DNA of 64,000 bases from Marinobacterium stanieri (GCF_900155945.1 NZ_FTMN01000001.1:372001-436000), one strand, 5' to 3'. Shown: positions 1-10,104, counted from the stretch's first letter. Translations and numbers: made by a program. Notes: a model not told the origin generated them from the letters alone.

Positions 1-432
1 GCCTCTGAATGAGAGCAGATACAATAAAAGGGTCAGTACTGCATAGATAAACTCCATCGCCACCACAATGATCAGCAAGTATTTGATGAGTTGCCTTAGA
101 TCACAGGCCTGAAGCCAGGACGCAAAGATCAGAATGGCCAGCAGGTAAAAGGGTATGAAAAAGAGATCGGCCACATAATGATCGCTTGTAGAGTGCAAGC
201 GACTGGACAACAGGGCCAGCATCAAAAGCATCAACAACACCAGCAGTTCGCGCCGGTACTGACGGAAAAAGGTGTTATTCCAGAACAGGGATAAGGTTAA
301 CACCACCAGAAGAGCCATCTGGACAAAACGCCGCATGGCATAGATGTCGGGCCAGCCCGGAAAGGAAACCAGCAGCAGCGCCGGCACCAGCGACACGAAG
401 ATAATGCACTTGCAGAACAGGGAAACGGACAC
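1..432 (-). CDS. Polytopic membrane protein, N-terminal part (cut by window edge)
   Basis: An open leftward frame of 144 codons runs from a GTG at 432 off the window edge. An AGGAGG lies four bases before the GTG; no ATG fits upstream. The translation is almost entirely hydrophobic, with about five membrane segments separated by short basic loops (for example FFRQYRRE). This pattern resembles the start of O-antigen ligase/polymerase (Wzy/WaaL) proteins, but the conserved periplasmic loop would lie beyond the edge, so the family is only a guess. A competing frame on the same strand (275-490) has no membrane-like pattern and looks like a shadow. Confidence 0.5.
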   Translation of the reverse strand, partial: MSVSLFCKCIIFVSLVPALLLVSFPGWPDIYAMRRFVQMALLVVLTLSLFWNNTFFRQYRRELLVLLMLLMLALLSSRLHSTSDHYVADLFFIPFYLLAILIFASWLQACDLRQLIKYLLIIVVAMEFIYAVLTLLLYLLSFRG

Positions 433-714
433 ACCACCTCCTGTCAGGCTCCAGCTGCACTTGACTGAAACAGCCTCTTGGCCATGACATGAGTGTAGTA
501 CAGCGCTATTAGCGCGTTTGTCCCGACCGGAGGGGACACTCCTGCAGCTGAACCACCGACCCTTTTGTAAAACGCGCTTAAACACAAACGCCACACCGCT
601 TTAAGCCGCTAAAAAACCCTCGTCTATTCACCTGCTCTACCATGCAAAACCACGACCTTTAGCGTACAATGAACGGGTCTTTCTAATCGGATCAACCAAA
701 GGCCGAATCCACCC

Positions 715-1683
715 ATGCAGCTGCTCAGCAACTACCTGAAACACCACGACACCGACCTCGAACTCGTTGAATTGATCGACACCCTGATGATCGCCTGCAA
801 AGAGATTGCTCTGCAGCTGCGTGAAGGCGCGCTGGCCGGCGTACTCGGTACCACCGAGGACACCAACGTTCAGGGCGAAACCCAGAAAAAACTGGATGTA
901 ATTGCCAACGATGTTCTGAAGAAGGTCCTGCTGGACAACCCGCTGGTACGTGGTCTGGCCTCTGAAGAAGAAGATGATCCGGTATTCGGTAATCCGGAAG
1001 GCCGCTACCTGGTCACTTTCGATCCGCTGGACGGTTCCTCCAACATCGACATCAATGTCTCCGTTGGCACCATCTTCTCTATTTTGGAAGTACCTGAAGG
1101 CGCTACCGAAGACAACGTCGACATGTTCCTGCAGGCCGGTCGCAAGCAGGTGGCATCCGGCTATGTGCTGTACGGCCCCTCTGCCGTTCTGACGCTGACT
1201 ACCGGCCAGGGCGTTAACATGTTTACCCTGGCGCACACCGGTGACTTCCTGCTGACCCGTGAAAACGTGCAGATCCCGACCCAGACCAAGGAGTTCGCCA
1301 TCAACATGTCGAACCACCGTTTCTGGGAACCGCAGATGCGCAACTACATCGACGACCTGCTTAAAGGCGCCGAAGGCCCGCGCGGTAAGAACTACAACAT
1401 GCGCTGGATCGCCTCCATGGTGGCAGAAGTGCACCGCGTTCTGACCCGTGGCGGCCTGTTCACCTACCCCTGGGACTCCCGTGACCCGTCCAAGCCGGGC
1501 AAGCTGCGCCTGATGTATGAAGGCAACCCAATGAGCCTGCTGATCGAACAGGCCGGTGGCCTCTCTACTACCTGCTACAGCGATATCCTCGATGTAGAGC
1601 CTGAGCATATTCACCAGCGTGTAGCTGTTGCTCTGGGTTCCAAAGAGGAAGTAGACGCGCTGCACGGGTACCACTGCAAGTAA
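715..1683 (+). CDS. fbp: Fructose-1,6-bisphosphatase, class I
   Basis: Cytosolic enzyme that hydrolyses fructose 1,6-bisphosphate to fructose 6-phosphate in gluconeogenesis. At 322 residues it is close to the usual class I length. The metal-binding signature [10 protein letters not shown] starts at residue 103, an acidic stretch EEEDDP precedes it, and the C-terminal [16 protein letters not shown] segment is typical of the sugar-phosphate site. No strong Shine-Dalgarno is visible before the ATG. The next gene, ppa, begins 112 bases downstream in the same direction with its own Shine-Dalgarno, so co-transcription is possible but not shown. Family assignment is secure. Confidence 0.96.
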   Translation: MQLLSNYLKHHDTDLELVELIDTLMIACKEIALQLREGALAGVLGTTEDTNVQGETQKKLDVIANDVLKKVLLDNPLVRGLASEEEDDPVFGNPEGRYLVTFDPLDGSSNIDINVSVGTIFSILEVPEGATEDNVDMFLQAGRKQVASGYVLYGPSAVLTLTTGQGVNMFTLAHTGDFLLTRENVQIPTQTKEFAINMSNHRFWEPQMRNYIDDLLKGAEGPRGKNYNMRWIASMVAEVHRVLTRGGLFTYPWDSRDPSKPGKLRLMYEGNPMSLLIEQAGGLSTTCYSDILDVEPEHIHQRVAVALGSKEEVDALHGYHCK

Positions 1684-1795
1684 CTTTTTACCGATAGATT
1701 TCACCGGTAAGTCGTATTCCAGCGGGCTGCAGTCCTGTTTATACTGCGGTCCGCTATCCGTTCTGTCCTTGTAACCGATAACAGGAAAACAGCTC

Positions 1796-2329
1796 ATGAG
1801 CTTTGAGAAAGTCCCTGCCGGCAAAGATCTGCCGAATGACATCTATGTGATCATCGAAATCCCGGCGGAGAGCTCCCCGGTCAAGTACGAAATCGACAAA
1901 GACGCTGATGCGATCTTCGTTGACCGCTTCATGGCTGCGCCGATGTTCTACCCGGCCAACTACGGCTACATCAACGACACCCTGGCAGATGATGGCGATC
2001 CTCTGGACGTGCTGGTTCTGACTCCGCACCCGGTCATGACCGGTTCCGTTATCCGCTGCCGTCCGGTCGGTATCCTGAATATGACCGACGAAGCCGGTGG
2101 CGATGCCAAACTGGTTGCCGTTCCGCACGAGAAACTGAGCCAGGCGTACAACGACATCCAGGACGTTGACGACATTCCTCAGCTGACCAAAGACCAGATC
2201 TCCCACTTCTTCGAAAACTACAAGAAGCTGGAGAAAGGCAAGTGGGTTAAAGTTGAAGGCTGGGCTGACGCCGCAGCTGCACGCGCCGAGATCGAAAAAT
2301 CGGCTGCTGCCTACGAAGCTGCCAAGTAA
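1796..2329 (+). CDS. ppa: Inorganic pyrophosphatase, family I
   Basis: Soluble Mg-dependent enzyme that hydrolyses pyrophosphate to two phosphates and so drives biosynthetic reactions. The 177 residues match the family I prokaryotic length. Essentially all active-site residues known from the E. coli enzyme can be placed with an offset of one: E21, K30, E32, R44, Y56, D66, D68 and D71 (in DGDPLD), D98, D103, K105 and K144. An ACAGGA-type Shine-Dalgarno precedes the ATG. A rho-independent terminator follows directly, so this ends a transcription unit. Confidence 0.97.
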   Translation: MSFEKVPAGKDLPNDIYVIIEIPAESSPVKYEIDKDADAIFVDRFMAAPMFYPANYGYINDTLADDGDPLDVLVLTPHPVMTGSVIRCRPVGILNMTDEAGGDAKLVAVPHEKLSQAYNDIQDVDDIPQLTKDQISHFFENYKKLEKGKWVKVEGWADAAAARAEIEKSAAAYEAAK

Positions 2330-2342
2330 GGCTGTCTTCTCG

Positions 2343-2375
2343 AGGAGATGTGCATAAGTACATCTCCTTATTTTC
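2343..2375 (+). terminator. Rho-independent terminator after ppa
   Basis: Perfect 9-bp stem (2343-2351 with 2360-2368, AGGAGATGT/ACATCTCCT), 8-base loop, followed by TATTTTCCTT. It lies 14 bases after the ppa stop. Confidence 0.8.
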
Positions 2376-2454
2376 CTTCCCCGCCCCTCCTTTTTCACCC
2401 TCCCCGTTCTGATACACTGGCCGCTGTCTTATAAGAATATCGACAGAGAAGCCA

Positions 2455-3300
2455 ATGAAGTTTTCAGGTACCGAACGTTACGTCGCCACTGACGATCTGC
2501 AAATGGCTGTTAACGCCGCTATCACCCTGCAACGCCCACTGCTGGTAAAGGGCGAGCCTGGCACCGGCAAGACCATGCTGGCCGAAGAGCTGGCCGACGC
2601 ACTGGGCAAGCCACTGTTGCGCTGGCACGTAAAGTCCACCACCAAGGCACAACAGGGCCTGTACGAATACGATGCCGTATCCCGCCTGCGTGACTCCCAG
2701 CTCGGTGATGACCGTGTCCACGACATTGCCAACTACATCCGCAAGGGTATGCTTTGGCAGGCATTTGAAGCCGACGAACAGGTCGTTCTGTTGATCGACG
2801 AAATCGACAAGGCCGATATCGAATTCCCCAACGACCTGCTGACCGAGCTCGATAAAATGGAGTTCGATGTCTATGAAACCGGTGAGCGTGTTGCCGCCAA
2901 ACAGCGCCCTATCGTCATCATCACCAGTAACAACGAAAAAGAGCTGCCGGACGCCTTCCTGCGCCGCTGCTTCTTTCATTACATCGCCTTCCCGGACAAG
3001 GACACACTGCAATCCATTGTGGATGTTCACTTCCCCGAGATCGAACAGAAGCTGGTACGCGAGGCACTGGAAATCTTCTTCCGCCTGCGCGATGTGCCGG
3101 GCCTGAAGAAAAAGCCGTCCACCTCCGAGCTGATCGACTGGCTCAAACTGCTGCTGGCCGACCGTATTCCCTCAGATGTTCTGGCTGAGCAAGACCCGTC
3201 CAGTGCCATGCCGCCCCTGTACGGCGCCCTGCTGAAAAACGAGCAGGACGTACACATGCTGCAACGCCTGGCCTTTATGACCCGTCGCGGAGCCCGCTGA
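2455..3300 (+). CDS. MoxR-family AAA+ ATPase
   Basis: A 281-residue AAA+ ATPase of the MoxR type, thought to act as a chaperone that remodels or activates partner proteins together with a VWA-domain protein. Walker A GEPGTGKT is at residues 33-40, Walker B LLIDE at 112-116, sensor-1-like IITSNNEKELPDAFLRRC follows. The next gene encodes the VWA partner and overlaps this stop by one base (TGATG), indicating translational coupling. Related pairs are widespread in Pseudomonas and relatives as uncharacterised MoxR/CoxE-like modules. The substrate cannot be named from sequence. Confidence 0.9.
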   Translation: MKFSGTERYVATDDLQMAVNAAITLQRPLLVKGEPGTGKTMLAEELADALGKPLLRWHVKSTTKAQQGLYEYDAVSRLRDSQLGDDRVHDIANYIRKGMLWQAFEADEQVVLLIDEIDKADIEFPNDLLTELDKMEFDVYETGERVAAKQRPIVIITSNNEKELPDAFLRRCFFHYIAFPDKDTLQSIVDVHFPEIEQKLVREALEIFFRLRDVPGLKKKPSTSELIDWLKLLLADRIPSDVLAEQDPSSAMPPLYGALLKNEQDVHMLQRLAFMTRRGAR

Positions 3301-4475
3301 TGCTGATCGACCTGTTCACCCAGCTGCGCCAGGGACAGGTTCCGGTGTCCGTGCGTGAGCTGCTCGACCTGATCAACGCGCTTGATCAGCGTGTCGCCAG
3401 TCTGGACGTCAATGACTTTTACCTGCTGGCCCGCGCCTGCATGGTGAAGGATGAAAAGTACTACGACCGCTTTGACCGTGCCTTTGGCCAGTATTTCGCT
3501 GGCCTCCAGGCCCAGGGCGATATCACCGATGCCCTCATTCCTTCACACTGGCTGGAAAGCGATTTCCTCAAGCAGCTGAGCGATGAGGAGAAAGCCCAGA
3601 TTGAAGCTCTCGGCGGACTGGACAAGTTGCTGGACACACTCAAGGAACGCCTGGAAGAGCAGCAGGAACGCCATGCCGGCGGCAACAAGTGGGTCGGCAC
3701 CGGTGGCACCTCGCCATTCGGTCACAGCGGCTACAACCCGGAAGGGATTCGTATTGGCGGCGAGAGCAAGCACAAGCGCGCGGTCAAAGTCTGGGAGAAA
3801 CGCGAGTTCCGTAATCTGGACGACAGCGTTGAGCTGGGCACTCGCAACATCAAGGTCGCCCTGCGCAAGCTGCGCAAGTTCGCCCGCACCGGGGCCGCCG
3901 ACCAGCTCGATCTGGACGACACCATCCGTTCCACCGCCCGCAATGCCGGCCTGCTGGATCTGAAAATGGTGCCGGAGCGGCATAACGCCGCCAAGGTACT
4001 ACTGTTCCTGGATGTGGGCGGCTCCATGGACCCCTTTATACGTACCTGTGAAGAGCTGTTCTCCGCTGCCCGCACCGAGTTCAAGCACCTGGAGTATTTC
4101 TACTTCCACAACTGCGTATATGAGAAGGTCTGGCGTGATAACCGCCGTCGTTTCGACGAGGCGATCCCCACACTGGATGTCCTGCACACCTATGGCCGGG
4201 ATTATCGGGTGATTTTCGTAGGGGATGCAGCCATGTCCCCCTATGAACTGGCGGATCGCTACGGCAGTGTCGAGCACATGAACGAGGAACCGGGACAACT
4301 CTGGCTGCAGCGGATTCTGGATACCTGGGACAAGGTGATCTGGCTTAACCCTTCATCCGAGCGCTACTGGAACTACACCCAGAGCACTCAGATGATTCGC
4401 CAACAGCTGGATGACCATATGTACCCGCTTACCCTGCAGGGTATCGAAGCCGGTATTCGTCACCTGTCGCGGTGA
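3300..4475 (+). CDS. VWA domain protein, CoxE-like, MoxR partner
   Basis: 391-residue partner of the preceding MoxR ATPase. The N-terminal half is helical and charged; a glycine-rich link (GGNKWVGTGGTSPFGHSGYNPEGIRIGG) leads to a region of basic residues, and the C-terminal half is a VWA-like domain. The metal-ion site reads DVGGS at residues 238-242, where canonical MIDAS motifs are DxSxS, so one serine is replaced by glycine. The sequence around it (CEELFSAARTEFKHLEYFYFHNC) is characteristic of this family. It starts on the TGATG overlap with the ATPase gene. Its stop lies only seven bases from the convergent stop of tadD, with no terminator visible between them. Confidence 0.85.
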   Translation: MLIDLFTQLRQGQVPVSVRELLDLINALDQRVASLDVNDFYLLARACMVKDEKYYDRFDRAFGQYFAGLQAQGDITDALIPSHWLESDFLKQLSDEEKAQIEALGGLDKLLDTLKERLEEQQERHAGGNKWVGTGGTSPFGHSGYNPEGIRIGGESKHKRAVKVWEKREFRNLDDSVELGTRNIKVALRKLRKFARTGAADQLDLDDTIRSTARNAGLLDLKMVPERHNAAKVLLFLDVGGSMDPFIRTCEELFSAARTEFKHLEYFYFHNCVYEKVWRDNRRRFDEAIPTLDVLHTYGRDYRVIFVGDAAMSPYELADRYGSVEHMNEEPGQLWLQRILDTWDKVIWLNPSSERYWNYTQSTQMIRQQLDDHMYPLTLQGIEAGIRHLSR

Positions 4476-4482
4476 AAAGGGT

Positions 4483-5481
4483 TCAGCGGCCGGCCTGCTG
4501 CCGCGCCGCTTCCTCCAGACGCTGAACATAGGTCAGGTTTTCCTGTGCTTTAGGGTAAAACACCGGTGACAGCGTCAGCGCTTTCTCAAAATACTCTTTA
4601 GCCAGTGCATAACGGCCATCCAGCATGCAGATAAAACCGATATCATTATGTGCCTTGGCGGTATCCATAACCCGCTCCAGAGCATTCAAGGCCGCCATAT
4701 AGCGCTGCTGGCGGGCATAAACCAGTCCCAAATTACGCCAGGCCTGCTCATACTCGGGCTCCAGCTCAAGCGACCGCCGAAACATATGTCCTGCTTCCTG
4801 CCAGCGGGCAGAAAGGTAGTAGGAATACCCCAGGTTATTGAGCGTATCGGCGGCATCAGGCTTGATGGCCAAAGCCGTCTTGTAAAACTCTTGAGCCTCG
4901 TCCGTATTGCCATCCAGATCGGCCAATATCCCCAGACCGTTGTAAGCCCGAGCCGGAGAGCGGGCGTCATGGCGCTGCTCCATCTCATCGGTGAAGCGCA
5001 GCTGGTCCTGGGCGACCGCCTGCTTGAAACGCTCACCAGCCTGTGCATAACGATTCTGTTTCAACAACAGCACGCCCATGGAGGTAAGCGCCCCGATATG
5101 TTCGGGCTCAATACCCAGAGCACTGCGCAATGCCAGCGAAGCCAGCGCCTTGTTGTCCCGGGCCAGGTGCAGCTGGCCAATACGGTAATAGGCCACCGCA
5201 CTATCGGCCTCCAGCTCCAGTGCCTGCACATAGTGATAGAGCGCTTCATCCGCGTCGCCCCGCGCCAGTGCCTGATCGCCCCAGCTGATGCCCTGCTGGA
5301 CACTTTTGGCTTCGGGAAGGCCCGAGTAGGCCAGCGTCGGCCTTCCTTCATAGAAGGTTTCGGCAGCGCTCATCTCCTGACCGGTTTGAGACTGGGTTGC
5401 ACAGCCCCCCAACGTCATGATGGCCACCAATAACGCCCCTTTCATGAACGGGGTCCGGCGATATCTCGCAACAATATCCAT
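4483..5481 (-). CDS. tadD: TadD-like TPR lipoprotein of the Tad pilus
   Basis: Last gene of the Tad locus; TadD-type lipoproteins are needed for pilus assembly, probably helping the secretin. From the ATG at 5481, which has AGGAG seven bases upstream, the protein has 332 residues. A lipobox LGGC lies near residue 27, preceded by a hydrophobic stretch and a longer basic N-terminus than usual. The remainder is five to six tetratricopeptide repeats with phrases such as AYYRIGQLHLA, AYNGLGILADL and TLNNLGYSYYLSARW. An in-frame GTG at 5499 is possible but has no Shine-Dalgarno. It follows tadC by 23 bases. Confidence 0.85.
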   Translation of the reverse strand: MDIVARYRRTPFMKGALLVAIMTLGGCATQSQTGQEMSAAETFYEGRPTLAYSGLPEAKSVQQGISWGDQALARGDADEALYHYVQALELEADSAVAYYRIGQLHLARDNKALASLALRSALGIEPEHIGALTSMGVLLLKQNRYAQAGERFKQAVAQDQLRFTDEMEQRHDARSPARAYNGLGILADLDGNTDEAQEFYKTALAIKPDAADTLNNLGYSYYLSARWQEAGHMFRRSLELEPEYEQAWRNLGLVYARQQRYMAALNALERVMDTAKAHNDIGFICMLDGRYALAKEYFEKALTLSPVFYPKAQENLTYVQRLEEAARQQAGR

Positions 5482-5504
5482 GTGGTATCTCCTGTTCACG
5501 ACCT

Positions 5505-6470
5505 TTAGCGCCCAAAAACTTCCAGCACCTTCAAAATGGCCGGCCCCACCGCCACTACAAAGAAGCCGGGCCAGATGCAGAAGGTGAGCGGAAAAATCAT
5601 TTTGGTACCAATTTTGGCGGCCTGTTCTTCTGCAGCCTGCATCCGCTTGTCCCGAAATTCTTCCGAATAGACACGCAAGGTATCGGCGATACTGCTGCCA
5701 AAGCGCACACTCTGATCCAGAAGCGCAACCAGACCACGAATGTCTTCCACACCGGTCCGGTTTGCCATGCCCCTCAGGGCCTCTATGCGATTGACCCCGG
5801 CCCTGATCTCGACATTCACCAGATGCAGCTCTTCCGACAGCTCCGGATGACTGACCTCCAGCTCCTGCCCTACCCGTTGCAATGCTGCTGTCAGGCCCAG
5901 CCCGGACTCAACACAGACAACCAGCAGGTCCAGAGCATCCGGAAAGCCATTGCGAATGGCACGAATTCGGCGTTTTGCCAGATAATCCAACACGGCATTG
6001 GGAAGAATAAAGCCAATGTATGCGGCCCCCAGGCAGATCAGCAGCACCTTGTCTGCCGTGAGCTTGGAGTTAAATTCGGTCGCAAACCAGGCCATGAAAA
6101 GCAGGCTGATACCCAGCAATACCTTCAGTGCATACAGCGAACTCATGGCATTGGGTGCCCTGAAGCCGGCATGAACCAGCCGCGCGTGCAGCCTGTTCTG
6201 GTCCCAGCCTTTGCCCGGCAACAGGTGCCGAGTGAGGGGATCAAGCGAAGACAGCACCTTGCTGCGCCCATCTCCGGGCGCGTTGCCGACTTCATTCTGG
6301 CCGGTCAAGGCACGCACACGCGTGCGAAACGGATTCGCCAGGCCGGTGATCAGCACTGTCAGACTGAGTCCGAATGCCAGCGCCGCTGCAGCGACCAAGC
6401 CGATGACGATGTATCGCGCATATAAAGGGTTATCCAGCTGCTGGTTGATTAACTCAATTAGGGTTTCCAT
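5505..6470 (-). CDS. tadC: TadC, inner-membrane platform protein (T2SSF family)
   Basis: 321-residue integral membrane protein of the T2SSF/GspF superfamily. With TadB it forms the inner-membrane platform on which the TadA motor acts to assemble Flp pilin. An N-terminal membrane segment (about residues 18-42), two central segments near 120-165 and a C-terminal segment near 295-318 are visible. The central cytosolic domain holds the F-domain phrase FPDALDLLVVCVESGLGLTAAL. The ATG has GAGGT upstream and lies three bases after the tadB stop, so the two are translationally linked. Confidence 0.9.
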   Translation of the reverse strand: METLIELINQQLDNPLYARYIVIGLVAAAALAFGLSLTVLITGLANPFRTRVRALTGQNEVGNAPGDGRSKVLSSLDPLTRHLLPGKGWDQNRLHARLVHAGFRAPNAMSSLYALKVLLGISLLFMAWFATEFNSKLTADKVLLICLGAAYIGFILPNAVLDYLAKRRIRAIRNGFPDALDLLVVCVESGLGLTAALQRVGQELEVSHPELSEELHLVNVEIRAGVNRIEALRGMANRTGVEDIRGLVALLDQSVRFGSSIADTLRVYSEEFRDKRMQAAEEQAAKIGTKMIFPLTFCIWPGFFVVAVGPAILKVLEVFGR

Positions 6471-6473
6471 AAC

Positions 6474-7463
6474 TTACACCTCGATTCTCAGCAGACGTCG
6501 AATCCAGTAGGCCCCCAGCAGCATCAGTGCAAAGCTGATCATAATCAGTTGATGCCCCCGCGCAGACCTGACCAGCTCCTCCATGTACCCGGGCGTCGTG
6601 ATATAGATAAGTACAAACAGGCCAAAGGGCACCAGCATCAGAATCCAGGCTGATAAACGCCCTTCGGCCGACAGCGTTTTGACTCTTCGCTGAAAGCGGA
6701 AACGCCCACGGATCACCGTGCCGATATTCTCAAGAATCTCGGCCAGGTTACCCCCGGTTTCCTTTTGCACCAGCACGGCGGTTACAAAGGCCATCAGGGT
6801 GACACTGGGCACCCGCTCCAAAAGCCCCAGCATGGCGCGACGCAGATCCGAGCCATAACTCAGGTCGGAATAGGTAATGCCGAATTCATGAGATACCGGC
6901 CCTTCCAGCCCCTCCGCAACCAGGTTCAAAGACTCACTGAAAGGATGGCCCGTCAGCAGGGCTCGCTTGATGATATCGATCGCTTCCGGCAGCTGGGCTT
7001 CAAACTCCAGCAATCGCTTGTTGCGCAGATACAGCAACCGCAAGAAAGGAACCGAGATCATGACCAGCCCCACCACCAGGGCCGCGAGGACGTGGAGTGA
7101 TAACAGCAACACCAGAACAAAGGACGCCAAACCCAGCACCAGTGATAGAAGAACCACCTTGTAGGCCAACACCTGGCTGCCAGCCTGCTCAATCAAACGC
7201 GCCAAGCCGGCCATGCCCGGCATGGATTCAAGTTGACGTTCCAGAGGGTTAAGTTTTTTCAGATATCGTGCACGCAGCAGCGTGCTGATGGCCGGCTGAT
7301 CATTATCCGCCGTGATGCCGTTGATACGCTGTTGCAGTCGTCGTTTAACCCGCCGCTGCTCTCCAAATACCGGAATGGACAGACTGGCCAACAGCAGGAA
7401 CACCGAGACAAATACCATCACCAGAATGACCATGAGTTCGGCGGATTCGAGTTGAAACTTCAT
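6474..7463 (-). CDS. tadB: TadB, inner-membrane platform protein (T2SSF family)
   Basis: 329-residue T2SSF-family membrane protein, the partner of TadC. It has an N-terminal anchor (residues 8-30), a pair of central membrane segments (about 100-145) and a C-terminal segment near 305-325. The cytosolic domain carries the phrase LPEAIDIIKRALLTGHPFSESL and the ETGGNLAEILENIGTVIRGRF motif typical of TadB/GspF proteins. A strong GGAGG precedes the ATG and the gene starts 12 bases after tadA. Confidence 0.92.
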   Translation of the reverse strand: MKFQLESAELMVILVMVFVSVFLLLASLSIPVFGEQRRVKRRLQQRINGITADNDQPAISTLLRARYLKKLNPLERQLESMPGMAGLARLIEQAGSQVLAYKVVLLSLVLGLASFVLVLLLSLHVLAALVVGLVMISVPFLRLLYLRNKRLLEFEAQLPEAIDIIKRALLTGHPFSESLNLVAEGLEGPVSHEFGITYSDLSYGSDLRRAMLGLLERVPSVTLMAFVTAVLVQKETGGNLAEILENIGTVIRGRFRFQRRVKTLSAEGRLSAWILMLVPFGLFVLIYITTPGYMEELVRSARGHQLIMISFALMLLGAYWIRRLLRIEV

Positions 7464-7475
7464 GGCACACCTCCT

Positions 7476-8852
7476 TTACAGCTCGGGCTCGAACAGTGAG
7501 ACCGGCAGATCGATACCGCGCTGGGCCAGGCGCTTGTGGAACCCCGGCACTATCCCGGTGGCCTTGAAGTCGCCCAAAACATTGCCTTTTGCATCCACGC
7601 CCCTGCGCTCAAAGGTGAAGAGCTCCGACATGGTTATGATGTCGCCTTCCATACCGTTGATTTCCTGAATGCTGACCAGCTTGCGCCGGCCATCCTCCAG
7701 ACGGGTGACCTGAAGCACCACATCGATGGCGGAGGCTATCTGAGCCCGAAGGGCACGGGTGGGAAAACTTATGCCCGTCATCGCGACCATATTCTCGATG
7801 CGCCCCAGAGCATCACGGGCACTGTTGGCATGGATTGTCGTCAGAGAACCGTCGTGACCGGTATTCATGGCTTGCAGCATGTCCAAGGTTTCCCCGCCAC
7901 GCACCTCACCCAGCACAATACGATCAGGCCGCATCCTCAAACTGTTTTTAACCAGCTCGCGCTGGGTCACTTCGCCACGCCCTTCAATATTGGGTGGACG
8001 CGTCTCCAGCCGCACCACGTGAGGCTGCTGCAATTGCAGCTCCGCCGAATCTTCGATGGTTACAATGCGCTCATCTTCAGGAATATATCCGGACAGAATA
8101 TTGAGCAGGGTTGTTTTACCCGAACCGGTACCACCGGATATCAGAATATTGAGCCGCGCCTTGACGATACCCTCCAGCAAAGGGGCTACTTTCTCGTCTA
8201 CCGACCCCAGCTCTACCAGGTTGTGCATCGATAGCAGCTCGACCATGAACCGTCGAATCGAGATCTGTGGACCATCCAACGCAAGCGGCGGAATAATAAC
8301 GTTGACCCTGGACCCGTCTTTCAATCGGGCATCCACCATCGGTGAGGATTCATCAATGTGACGTCCCACGCTGGAAACAATACGGTCAATGGTGTTCATC
8401 AGGTGCCCGCCACTACTGAAACTGACCGGACAAGGCTCCAGCTTGCCGAAACGCTCCACATAAATGGAGTCAGGGCCGTTCACCAGAATATCGGAGATGG
8501 TCTTGTCTTCGAGCAGGGGCTCCAGCGGCCCCAGTCCCATGATTTCATCCTCGATCAACTTGATGATGCGCTGGCGAGACGGTGTACTGAAGGGAACGCT
8601 CAGCTCATCCATCAACTGCCGGCACAGCTCACCAATCTGGCGCCGCGCTTCAGCCTCATCAAGACTGTCGATCAATGACAGGTCCATCCGCTTCAGCAAC
8701 TCTTGATGCAGCTGCTGCTTACACTCCATTTCCGTCGGTGACAGCGTTTCGATCATCAGTGGCGGCCGAGCCTGCTCCTCCACAACCTCTTCTCGTGGCT
8801 CCGGCGCCTCGGCAACTCTTAACTTGCTGATTCTGTTACCCAGTATCGACAT
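7476..8852 (-). CDS. tadA: TadA/CpaF secretion ATPase of the Tad pilus
   Basis: 458-residue hexameric ATPase (PilT/VirB11/CpaF family) that powers Flp pilus assembly from the cytoplasmic face. An N-terminal charged arm is followed by the CpaF N-domain ([19 protein letters not shown]) and the motor domain with Walker [10 protein letters not shown] around residues 239-247, Walker [11 protein letters not shown] and the conserved [19 protein letters not shown] His-box. The start lies three bases after tadZ, so the two are co-translated. The family assignment is unambiguous. Confidence 0.95.
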   Translation of the reverse strand: MSILGNRISKLRVAEAPEPREEVVEEQARPPLMIETLSPTEMECKQQLHQELLKRMDLSLIDSLDEAEARRQIGELCRQLMDELSVPFSTPSRQRIIKLIEDEIMGLGPLEPLLEDKTISDILVNGPDSIYVERFGKLEPCPVSFSSGGHLMNTIDRIVSSVGRHIDESSPMVDARLKDGSRVNVIIPPLALDGPQISIRRFMVELLSMHNLVELGSVDEKVAPLLEGIVKARLNILISGGTGSGKTTLLNILSGYIPEDERIVTIEDSAELQLQQPHVVRLETRPPNIEGRGEVTQRELVKNSLRMRPDRIVLGEVRGGETLDMLQAMNTGHDGSLTTIHANSARDALGRIENMVAMTGISFPTRALRAQIASAIDVVLQVTRLEDGRRKLVSIQEINGMEGDIITMSELFTFERRGVDAKGNVLGDFKATGIVPGFHKRLAQRGIDLPVSLFEPEL

Positions 8853-8855
8853 GAC

Positions 8856-10094
8856 CTAATCCCCCTTGACCAGATTAACCAGTTTTCCCAGCAGGCCTGA
8901 CTGCTGGGCCGGCCGGGTGCCAGCGACCTGTTCACTCAGATGGTGAATGGCGCGGCTAATGGGGGCACGTCGCGCAACCTGCAGCAGCGGCATGCCTGTA
9001 TTCAGAGACTCGCAAACATGTTTGAAATCATTGGGCAGCGTGATGATCGGCTGGTGGTGCAAGGCTTTGGCAACCTCATCCAGCGTGATCGGTGCAGATT
9101 TGTCGTACCGATTCACAACCACCAGTATGCGATGATCCGGTATGTCCAGATCGCGTCGCATCACTTCAATCAGCCGTGCGGCATCACGCAAATAGGTGAT
9201 GCCCTGCTGCAGGGTCAATACGATCTGGTCGGCATGCTCCAGAACCGTAGTCGTCACCAGGTCAATCTGCCGTGGCAGGTCCACCACCAGATGTTGATAA
9301 TCCTTGCCCAACAGCTTGAACAGGTGCAGCAACTGATCAGAGGAAACTTCCTCGTTCAATAGCAAGCGGTCCGATTCGGAACTCAGGACTTTCAGGCCAC
9401 TGACATGCGTGGCGAGGTAGCCCCCCAAAGCCACGGAATCAAGCTCGTCAACGTTCTCCAAAGCCTGCTTGATACCGCGCTGAGGGTTGAGATCCAGGTA
9501 ATGTGACAACGAGCCAAACTGAAGGTCCAGATCGACCAGTACCACCTTGCGCAGCCGCTCCACTGCCATCTGGTGTGCCAGGTTGGTCGCCAGCAAGCTG
9601 GCACCAGATCCACCCTTGGCATTCATGACCACGGTCAGGTGAGCATTCAGAGCCCCCTGCTGATCCATGGCCTCGCGGTAGAGCTGGTCAACGACCCGCA
9701 GCAGGTCGCCATCCTCCAGCGGTTCGGGGAAAAAGTCGCGTGCCCCTGCCTGCATGGAGAGGCGCATCGCCTGAGCATCTTCATCGGCACTGATAATCAG
9801 TGTCGGAACGCGAGTGATGGCGGGCCTTGCACACAGGGCTTCCAGCTCCGCCTGCCAGGTTTCACCAACCCGGAAAATCAACAGATCCGGTAGTTTCTCC
9901 AGCCCATACAGAGGGTCCGAGTGGCCATTACTGATCAGGCGGCAATTAATATCGACACTGGACGGCATTGGCCTGAGTGCATTTTTCAATGCGCTCAGCG
10001 CTTCCGGCGAGCGGCTGGCGACCAGAATCGAATATGCCGTCTGGGCCGCATCCGTGGATGTTTTGACTTCATACAGATAGTTCTGACTCATCAT
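8856..10094 (-). CDS. tadZ: TadZ/CpaE, pilus-localising ParA-like ATPase
   Basis: TadZ proteins localise the Tad machine, usually to a cell pole. The N-terminal 130 residues resemble a response-regulator receiver, followed by a ParA/MinD-like domain beginning VVMNAKGGSGASLLATNLA near residue 155. The deviant Walker A lacks the second conserved lysine (GGSGAS where ParA has GGxGKT), as often seen in CpaE/TadZ, so ATP hydrolysis may be weak or absent. I place the start at the ATG at 10094, which has AGGAG seven bases upstream (412 residues); a GTG at 10115 overlaps the previous gene and has no Shine-Dalgarno. Confidence 0.88.
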   Translation of the reverse strand: MMSQNYLYEVKTSTDAAQTAYSILVASRSPEALSALKNALRPMPSSVDINCRLISNGHSDPLYGLEKLPDLLIFRVGETWQAELEALCARPAITRVPTLIISADEDAQAMRLSMQAGARDFFPEPLEDGDLLRVVDQLYREAMDQQGALNAHLTVVMNAKGGSGASLLATNLAHQMAVERLRKVVLVDLDLQFGSLSHYLDLNPQRGIKQALENVDELDSVALGGYLATHVSGLKVLSSESDRLLLNEEVSSDQLLHLFKLLGKDYQHLVVDLPRQIDLVTTTVLEHADQIVLTLQQGITYLRDAARLIEVMRRDLDIPDHRILVVVNRYDKSAPITLDEVAKALHHQPIITLPNDFKHVCESLNTGMPLLQVARRAPISRAIHHLSEQVAGTRPAQQSGLLGKLVNLVKGD

Positions 10095-10104
10095 GGCCGA
10101 TCTC

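Noticed and set aside
275-490. Open leftward frame of 71 codons near the left edge
   Set aside because: Another frame on the same strand encodes a convincing membrane protein with a Shine-Dalgarno before its GTG.
637-1842. Open leftward frame of 401 codons across fbp
   Set aside because: Antisense to the clearly recognisable fbp; no motif, and such frames are common opposite GC-rich genes.
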